Source: Arthrobacter livingstonensis
GTDB taxonomy: Bacteria; Actinomycetota; Actinomycetes; Actinomycetales; Micrococcaceae
Direction of reading: 5' to 3'
Assembly (NCBI RefSeq): GCF_003219815.1
Contig: NZ_QJVD01000015.1
Coordinates: 60,395 to 124,394 of the forward strand
Length of the DNA: 64,000 nt
This document shows, piece after piece, positions 59,763 to 64,000 of this stretch. The notes beneath the pieces are model-generated. The model saw only the letters and a program-made list of their open reading frames with translations. It had not been told where the DNA came from and searched no databases. Within the stretch, counting starts at the first letter, position 1; each line of letters starts with the position of its first letter. The position numbers were made by a program, and so were the translations under genes.

Positions 59763-60127
59763 TCCCCGTACGTTACGGGCAGGCTCTGACAACCACGGCG
59801 TTACCCCGGCGGCGGGGCCGGGTTAGGCATTTGGCAATCGGGTGGACAAACCATTGCCACGGCCTGCTCCGGCGCTGTAGTGTCGAATCTGTTGGTTTCT
59901 TGGGCTGGGGCAAGACCTGAGCGAGTCCCGTGAGGGGCGTCTCGGAGAATAAGGGCCAACACACCTTGAGACCCCGGCGCTGCGGAGACGCAGCGCCGGG
60001 GTGCTTTACGTGCCGGGGATCTTGGGCGATGCCCTGCAGGACGACGCCCCGAGGGCTATGTGGGGCCATCCCACGGAACTTATGCACGACGCCGGTCCCG
60101 GGCTTGCCCGGTTTGTGGAGCCTTGCG
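59763..60127. other. Spacer holding the structured transcript candidate
   Basis: 365 nt between DUF6504-like and exonuclease genes, no ORF supported. It contains a 7-bp inverted repeat TGGCAAT (59832-59838) / ATTGCCA (59853-59859), whose right arm overlaps the -35 box, and the RNA described in the next entry. Confidence 0.6.
59890..60006 (+). ncRNA. Candidate structured RNA with its own promoter and terminator
   Basis: TTGCCA (59854-59859), 18-nt spacer, TAGTGT (59878-59883), predicts a 5' end near 59890. There TGTTGG (59890-59895) can close a helix with CCAACA (59956-59961). Inside, an imperfect hairpin is capped by GTGA (59931 region). Then ACCCCGGCGCTGCG and CGCAGCGCCGGGGT (59971-60002) form a perfect 14-bp stem with a GAGA tetraloop, followed by GCTTT. 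It does not show SRP RNA, 6S or tmRNA signatures, and I cannot assign a riboswitch class. Confidence 0.55.
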
Positions 60128-61030
60128 CTACCTAAAGGCCAGCAGGCGCAGAAACTGTTGCTCACCCATGACGTGGATGTCCTGGCCGGCCGCGGCCAGT
60201 TCACGCGCCCGCTGCACCTTGCCGCTGGGCTCCCGGGAAACACCCAACCCGGCGCACACCACCATGGTGACTTTCCTGGTCGTGTTGTTCACGATGGTTG
60301 CCCCCTTCGCCGCTGCCGCGTCCTGGGCATCCGCCCGCGTCATGGCCGCCAGGTCGCCACTGAAAACCACTGTCTGGCCAAACAACGGACCGTAGGGGTT
60401 GGCGCCCGCGTTTGGCGCAGGCAGCTCAGCCACCCGGCGGGTGGGTCCGGCGTAACTGCCCGGCGCTTCGGAGCGCCGGCGGGCCGAGGGGACCGGCCAC
60501 AGCGCGTCCAAGGATGTAGCGCCGCTGCGCCGCGCCAGCTCGATGGCGATGAGGGCGCTGGCAGTCGCGTCAGCCCCGGCGTCGTGGTGGCTGAAGGCCG
60601 GCAGCACCAGCGCACCCGCCACGTCGGAAAGCCTGTAGTGCGGCAGCTGCAGGTGCCTCCGGGCCAGGGAAAGGGTGCAGCGGAAGTCGAAGTCCGGCGT
60701 CTCGATGCCGCAGGCCTCGTTGGCCTTGCTGATCACCGACTTTTCAAAGCTCACATTGTGGCCGACCAGGGCGTCGGCGCCAATGAATTCCAGCATGGGG
60801 CCATAGCTGCCCCGCCAGTCGGCCAGCCCGCGAACCTGCGCGGCCGTTATGCCGTGCACACCGACGTTGACCGGAGAAAACTCACCGTACCCCGGCAGTG
60901 GCTTCATCAGCCACGCGGCCGAATCCACCACCCTGCCCGCACGGACCTTGGTAAGCCCCACGGCACAGGCTGATGCGCGGTAACTGTTGGCCGTCTCAAA
61001 GTCGATGGCCGTAAAGGAAATCCCGTTCAT
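60128..61030 (-). CDS. DEDDh exonuclease with C-terminal BRCT domain
   Basis: 300 residues from ATG 61030, with GGAGGGGGA upstream. Exonuclease motifs: FTAIDFETANSYRASACAVG (Asp-x-Glu), VGHNVSFEKSVI (second Asp) and ALVLPAFSHHDAGADATASALIAIEL (His and third Asp), as in DnaQ/epsilon-like proteins. After a linker, LFGQTVVFSGDLAAMTRADAQDAAAAKGATIVNNTTRKVTMVVCAG is a BRCT domain. The combination suggests a repair-linked 3'-5' exonuclease. Such proteins occur across actinobacteria, often annotated only as exonuclease. Confidence 0.9.
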   Translation of the reverse strand: MNGISFTAIDFETANSYRASACAVGLTKVRAGRVVDSAAWLMKPLPGYGEFSPVNVGVHGITAAQVRGLADWRGSYGPMLEFIGADALVGHNVSFEKSVISKANEACGIETPDFDFRCTLSLARRHLQLPHYRLSDVAGALVLPAFSHHDAGADATASALIAIELARRSGATSLDALWPVPSARRRSEAPGSYAGPTRRVAELPAPNAGANPYGPLFGQTVVFSGDLAAMTRADAQDAAAAKGATIVNNTTRKVTMVVCAGLGVSREPSGKVQRARELAAAGQDIHVMGEQQFLRLLAFR

Positions 61031-61214
61031 GTGTCCCCCTCCATTGAAAATTCCCAGCAACTTCAAAGGATACAAGCCGGCCCATTCATTTCAGGACCCC
61101 GGCGCGGCACAACAGCACGCAACGGACTGTTGTCAGGGTTTATGCGCCATTCACAAGGTGTGCTCGCAGGTTGGCCGCATAGTCTTTTTAGACCGAGGAA
61201 GAAGGAGAAGGACC

Positions 61215-61415
61215 ATGGCGATCACCTTGCCTTTGCAGGCCGGCACCGGCGACAAGCTCGGGGACTTGGAGTTGCTCGGACAAGAGCTCCGGCGCCTGAC
61301 GGCCACCGGGGAAGAACAGCCTTCGGCTGTCGTGTCCGCTGCGCACATCATCGGTTGCGAGATCCTGAACATTCTCAAGGGCAGGGCCCGCCCCGGGCAC
61401 ATCGACCTCGGGTAG
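61215..61415 (+). CDS. Small hypothetical protein
   Basis: 66 residues from ATG 61215 with an excellent AAGGAGAAGGA site. MAITLPLQAGTGDKLGDLELLGQELRRLTATGEEQPSAVV..., ending IIGCEILNILKGRARPGHIDLG. Predicted as two short helices. I do not recognise a family. It is convergent with the tRNA-Val terminator. Confidence 0.6.
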   Translation: MAITLPLQAGTGDKLGDLELLGQELRRLTATGEEQPSAVVSAAHIIGCEILNILKGRARPGHIDLG

Positions 61416-61440
61416 GCGGTTCACGGGACGGCAAAAACAA

Positions 61441-61488
61441 AAAACCCGCTTGTCTCCGGCCTCTGCGGCCGGAAACAGCGGGATTCTT
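61441..61488 (-). terminator. Terminator of the tRNA-Val transcript
   Basis: CCCGC (61445-61449) and GCGGG (61478-61482) frame a larger hairpin with GGCC inner arms. On the minus strand the stem is followed by TTTTTTGTTTTT (61441-61429), an ideal U-tract, just past the tRNA 3' end. Confidence 0.85.
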
Positions 61489-61490
61489 TG

Positions 61491-61566
61491 TGGTGGGTCC
61501 TACCGGGATCGAACCGATGACATCCACGGTGTAAACGTGGCGCTCTACCAGCTGAGCTAAAGACCC
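61491..61566 (-). tRNA. tRNA-Val (TAC), CCA encoded
   Basis: On the minus strand: acceptor GGGTCTT with AGGACCC, D-arm TAGCTCAGCTGGTAGAGC, anticodon stem-loop CCACG-TTTACAC-CGTGG with anticodon TAC, T-arm ATCGGTTCGATCCCGGT, then A-CCA. All arms pair. Confidence 0.97.
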
Positions 61567-61633
61567 ATTTCAGTGTTCAAATTCAGTGTCCAAGCGAACA
61601 GGCTTGGCGCCTGTCGGCGTGACCAACGAGAAA

Positions 61634-62647
61634 CTACTGTACCCGATGGTTTGTCTGTTGCGCCAATCCGCCGGCCAGCCGCTCCAGCAGGTAGCCCAGG
61701 GACTCGCTGGCACCGGCCTCCAACTTCACCCGGGCCAGCCCGTCCCCGCGGGTGGCACCCCGGTTGATGATGACCACCGGCTTGCCATCCTTGACTGCCT
61801 TCCGCACAAACCTCAGCCCGCTCATCACCGTCAGCGAGGAGCCGGCCACCAGCAGCAATGCCGCGGAATCCAAAATTTCAAAGGCCTGTTCCACCCTGTC
61901 CTTGGGCACATTTTCGCCAAAAAAGACAAAGTCCGGTTTCAGCATCCCGCCGCACAAAGGACAACAGGCCACCCGGAAGGAATCGATCAACTGTTCGTGC
62001 TCCAAGTCGGCGTCTGCGTCAGGCCCCGCCTCCGCTCCCCCTACAGCTGCCACCGCCTCCACGAACCCCGGGTTAAGTTCGTTCAGGACCACGGCAATAA
62101 AGGCACGCGTGTACACCTCACCGCAGCGCAGGCACACCACGTTGTCAAAGCGCCCGTGCAGATCCACCACATTGCGGGCACCCGCGTCCTCGTGCAACCT
62201 GTCGACGTTTTGGGTGATGACGCCGGTGAGGTAACCGGCCGCCTCCATGGCCGCCACAGCAACGTGGCCGGCGTTGGGCGACGCCTGGCGCATCCTGGCC
62301 CAGCCAATGTGGTTGCGGGCCCAGTAGCGCCGGCGCAGGGGTTCCGAACCCACAAATTCCTGATAGGTGACGGGCTGGCGGGGAACGGCATTCGGGCCCC
62401 GGTAGTCGGGAATGCCCGAATCAGTGCTCACGCCAGCACCTGTCAACAAGGCAAGCCTGCCGGCGGAAAGGAGCGGCACGATGCCGTCAAGTACGGCACG
62501 GGCCCCGCCGTCCAGCAGCCCGGACGGACCCGGCTGGCTGCTCCCGGACGCCACGGACGGTGGCGCCAGCCGTGGCCCAGCTTGATTTTGCACGAACCCC
62601 GTCAGCCCGATTCCCGGCCGGACGGAATCAGGGCGCCCCACGTCCAT
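61634..62647 (-). CDS. Sir2-family NAD-dependent protein deacetylase
   Basis: 337 residues. LALLTGAGVSTDSGIPDYRGPN (NAD and substrate loop), VITQNVDRLHEDAGARNVVDLHGR (catalytic His) and FRVACCPLCGGMLKPDFVFFGENVP with CxxC zinc pairs (also VVCLRCGEVY) are diagnostic of class II/IV bacterial sirtuins. The N-terminal 45 residues are Pro/Gly/Ser-rich. It deacylates lysine with NAD+. A peroxiredoxin gene follows 17 nt upstream of its start on the same strand, so they may share a transcript. Confidence 0.93.
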   Translation of the reverse strand: MDVGRPDSVRPGIGLTGFVQNQAGPRLAPPSVASGSSQPGPSGLLDGGARAVLDGIVPLLSAGRLALLTGAGVSTDSGIPDYRGPNAVPRQPVTYQEFVGSEPLRRRYWARNHIGWARMRQASPNAGHVAVAAMEAAGYLTGVITQNVDRLHEDAGARNVVDLHGRFDNVVCLRCGEVYTRAFIAVVLNELNPGFVEAVAAVGGAEAGPDADADLEHEQLIDSFRVACCPLCGGMLKPDFVFFGENVPKDRVEQAFEILDSAALLLVAGSSLTVMSGLRFVRKAVKDGKPVVIINRGATRGDGLARVKLEAGASESLGYLLERLAGGLAQQTNHRVQ

Positions 62648-62664
62648 GTCTACTGTGCCGCCAT

Positions 62665-63141
62665 CTACAGGGCCGCCAGCGCCTGACGGTACCGCTCCAG
62701 CGGACGGGCCTGGCCGGAGGGTGTGCTGAAGGCGTCCCGGACCATGCCCGAGGAATCGATCACAAACGTCGCGCGCCCGGCCATGCCACGTTCGGACTCA
62801 AAGACGCCATAGCTACTTGCCACCCCGCCGTGCGGCCAAAAATCGGCCAGCAGCTCGAATTCGAACCCCTCCGCCGAGGAATAGGCGCGCAGCGTGTACT
62901 TGCTATCCACCGACACGGCCAGCAACCGAGTCCCCGAAGAGGCGAACTGCGCAAAATTGTCGCGCAGCTCGCACAGTTCACCGGTGCAGATCCCGGAAAA
63001 GGCAAAGGGGTAAAACACCACGGCAACGGGCGCCCCCCGCAGTGCGGAGAGTGTCACCGGTTCGCCAAACTGGTTCGACAGGGAAAAGTCGGGCGCCATG
63101 TCCCCGACACGAACGCCCCGGTGCGTGCCGGCGTCGGACAT
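62665..63141 (-). CDS. Peroxiredoxin, AhpE/Bcp-like
   Basis: 158 residues. VGDMAPDFSLSNQFGEPVTLSALRGAPVAVVFYPFAFSGICTGELCELRDN contains the peroxidatic Cys in the FSGICTGE block; a second Cys five residues on (ELCELRD) fits an AhpE/1-Cys-like arrangement. DSKYTLRAYSS, FWPHGGVASSYGV and RATFVIDSSGMVRDAF complete the thioredoxin fold. It reduces hydroperoxides. Its ATG shares one base (TAATG) with the stop of the DUF3052 gene. Confidence 0.92.
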   Translation of the reverse strand: MSDAGTHRGVRVGDMAPDFSLSNQFGEPVTLSALRGAPVAVVFYPFAFSGICTGELCELRDNFAQFASSGTRLLAVSVDSKYTLRAYSSAEGFEFELLADFWPHGGVASSYGVFESERGMAGRATFVIDSSGMVRDAFSTPSGQARPLERYRQALAAL

Positions 63142-63560
63142 TACTGACGCTTGCGCGGAGCCAGACGCGTTGCTGCCCAGTCCGTGGAAACACCGGCGGT
63201 GGTGGTTACGTGCAGGCCGGCGGTGGGGGCAGCTTCCTGGATTTCAGCCGGCGGAACGTAACCGTCCCGGCCGGACTTGGGCGAAAGGATCCACACAATC
63301 CCGCCTTCGTCCAAGGTGGTCAGTGAATCGACCAGCGCGTCCACCAGGTCCCCGTCGTCCTTGCGCCACCAAAAAATTACGGCGTCAACCACGTCATGGT
63401 CATCCTCGTCGAACATCTGGGAACCAATAAGTTCCTCAATACTGTCGCGAAGCATAAAATCAACGTCGTCGTCGTATCCGAGTTCCTGGACAAGATCCCC
63501 ATCCTTGAACCCCAAATTACCTGCCACCTTGGCAACAGTGCCGGCGTCGGCCTCGCTCAC
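63141..63560 (-). CDS. DUF3052 family protein
   Basis: 139 residues (MSEADAGTVAKVAGNLGFKDGDLVQELGYDDDVDFMLRDSIEELIG). The DDDVDFMLRDSIE and FWWRKDDGDLVDALVDSLTTLDEGGIVWILSPKSGRDGYVPPAEIQEAAPTAGL segments are the DUF3052 core. Very acidic; no catalytic residues known. Coupled to the peroxiredoxin gene and divergent from aceE, an arrangement conserved in many actinobacteria, which hints at a link to pyruvate metabolism or stress (inference). Confidence 0.9.
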   Translation of the reverse strand: MSEADAGTVAKVAGNLGFKDGDLVQELGYDDDVDFMLRDSIEELIGSQMFDEDDHDVVDAVIFWWRKDDGDLVDALVDSLTTLDEGGIVWILSPKSGRDGYVPPAEIQEAAPTAGLHVTTTAGVSTDWAATRLAPRKRQ

Positions 63561-63913
63561 GTGATTCCTCCTGCGTTCAACGCTTCCGCGCTGGATAAAA
63601 GTTAGACAACCACCAGTCTAGGGGGTGCGCCCATCCCGCCTCCACTCCGTACCGCAGATCAACGCTTTTACACTGATTCATACGCTCCCGGCCACCGGCA
63701 CAACGTGATTTGCGTTACCCCCAGCGGCAGTTCCCGGCTCCGGCGCCCGCCCGTTGCCGGGACGTCCTCTTCAGGGTCCGACGCCGGACCGGCACCGTGA
63801 GCTCGCACCGGACGGTCCCAGCTACGCACAAGAGGTGGGCGCGGTCTAGAGTGTTTCTAAACGTCCTGGGCCACAGCCTTGGGCGCCCACACTGCTTTTA
63901 AGAGAGGTCGGAC
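63561..63913. other. Divergent intergenic region between DUF3052 and aceE
   Basis: 353 nt that must hold the promoters of both transcripts. A TAGAGT box at about 63850 is a candidate -10 for aceE, 60 nt upstream of the start; no good -35 was found. No other gene or strong hairpin is visible. Confidence 0.5.
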
Positions 63914-64000
63914 GTGGCTGCAGGAGACGAAAGTTCCCATATTTTGAGCGGGTTGACTAACCAGTTGCCTGATCGTGATCCGGAGGAGACGGCTGAGTGG
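63914..64000 (+). CDS. aceE: Pyruvate dehydrogenase E1 component, homodimeric type (5' end only)
   Basis: 29 codons from GTG 63914 (AGAGAGGTCGG upstream) before the window ends: AAGDESSHILSGLTNQLPDRDPEETAEW. LPDxDPEETAEW is the conserved start of the actinobacterial homodimeric E1 (AceE). The protein decarboxylates pyruvate with thiamine diphosphate and passes the acetyl group to E2. The catalytic domains are outside the window. Confidence 0.9.
   Translation, partial: MAAGDESSHILSGLTNQLPDRDPEETAEW

Noticed and set aside
59890-60006. SRP RNA, 6C RNA, tmRNA or a known riboswitch
   Set aside because: The SRP GGAA-loop consensus, 6C loops of six or more C, tmRNA ends, and TPP, SAM, cobalamin, guanidine or c-di-GMP cores are not present in the sequence I could read.

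Overview
The window is chromosomal DNA from a high-GC actinobacterium, most likely Arthrobacter or a close relative in the Micrococcaceae. The evidence is the codon use, frequent GTG/TTG starts, GapB-type GAPDH with a long N-terminal extension, DUF2630/DUF3052/DUF6504 proteins, the orn - tRNA-His - def order, and the DUF3052 / aceE pair at the right edge. This is judged from protein recognition by eye; no database search was run. No prophage, insertion sequence, CRISPR array or defence island is visible.

Layout. 1-5.8 kb: fadD 5' end, MBL hydrolase, DUF2630, papain-like peptidase, alpha/beta hydrolase, TOPRIM protein, isochorismatase-like hydrolase. 5.9-16.5 kb: UbiB-type kinase (frameshifted), unusual hydrolase, TetR plus acyl-CoA dehydrogenase, LLM flavin oxidoreductase, SDR, VOC protein and small envelope proteins. 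16.6-25.8 kb: MpaB-like oxygenase coupled to an SGNH hydrolase, ArsR plus SRPBCC pair (SRPBCC frameshifted), gadB, universal stress protein and FAD monooxygenase divergent from a TetR, PrmC-like methyltransferase, DNA alkylation repair protein. 25.9-31.9 kb: four polytopic glycosyltransferases, two MptB-like genes flanking two GT87-like paralogues. 32-38 kb: orn, tRNA-His, def, sugar porter, acyltransferase, prfC. 38-48 kb: HNH nuclease, repeat-rich spacer, GNAT, rnpB, gapB, yaaA, zinc-ribbon-like protein, 56-nt tandem repeats, Nif3, msrA, cysK-cysE. 48-50 kb: small hypothetical and membrane proteins, RraA-like protein.

50.7-59 kb looks like a sugar-acid module: gndA, L-idonate 5-dehydrogenase, gluconate 5-dehydrogenase-like SDR, a HIBADH-like reductase, a D-2-hydroxyacid dehydrogenase, an MHS-family transporter and an IclR regulator. 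Five copies of an 11-bp half-site (consensus GTTCASTATGA) lie only at the two control regions and probably define the IclR regulon. The pathway idonate -> 5-ketogluconate -> gluconate -> 6-phosphogluconate -> ribulose-5-phosphate is nearly complete, but no gluconate kinase is in the window.

59-60.1 kb is the most unusual stretch. It holds two tandem promoter-plus-hairpin units with different but mostly base-paired stems and an identical 11-nt C-rich loop, then a separate structured transcript candidate with its own promoter and a 14-bp terminator hairpin. I propose these as small RNAs of a kind I do not recognise. 60.1-64 kb: exonuclease-BRCT protein, small ORF, tRNA-Val, sirtuin, peroxiredoxin-DUF3052 pair, and the start of aceE.

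Two genes carry clear single-base frameshifts (near 7733 and 18947) and a third is suspected (near 58072), so sequence quality at these points should be borne in mind.
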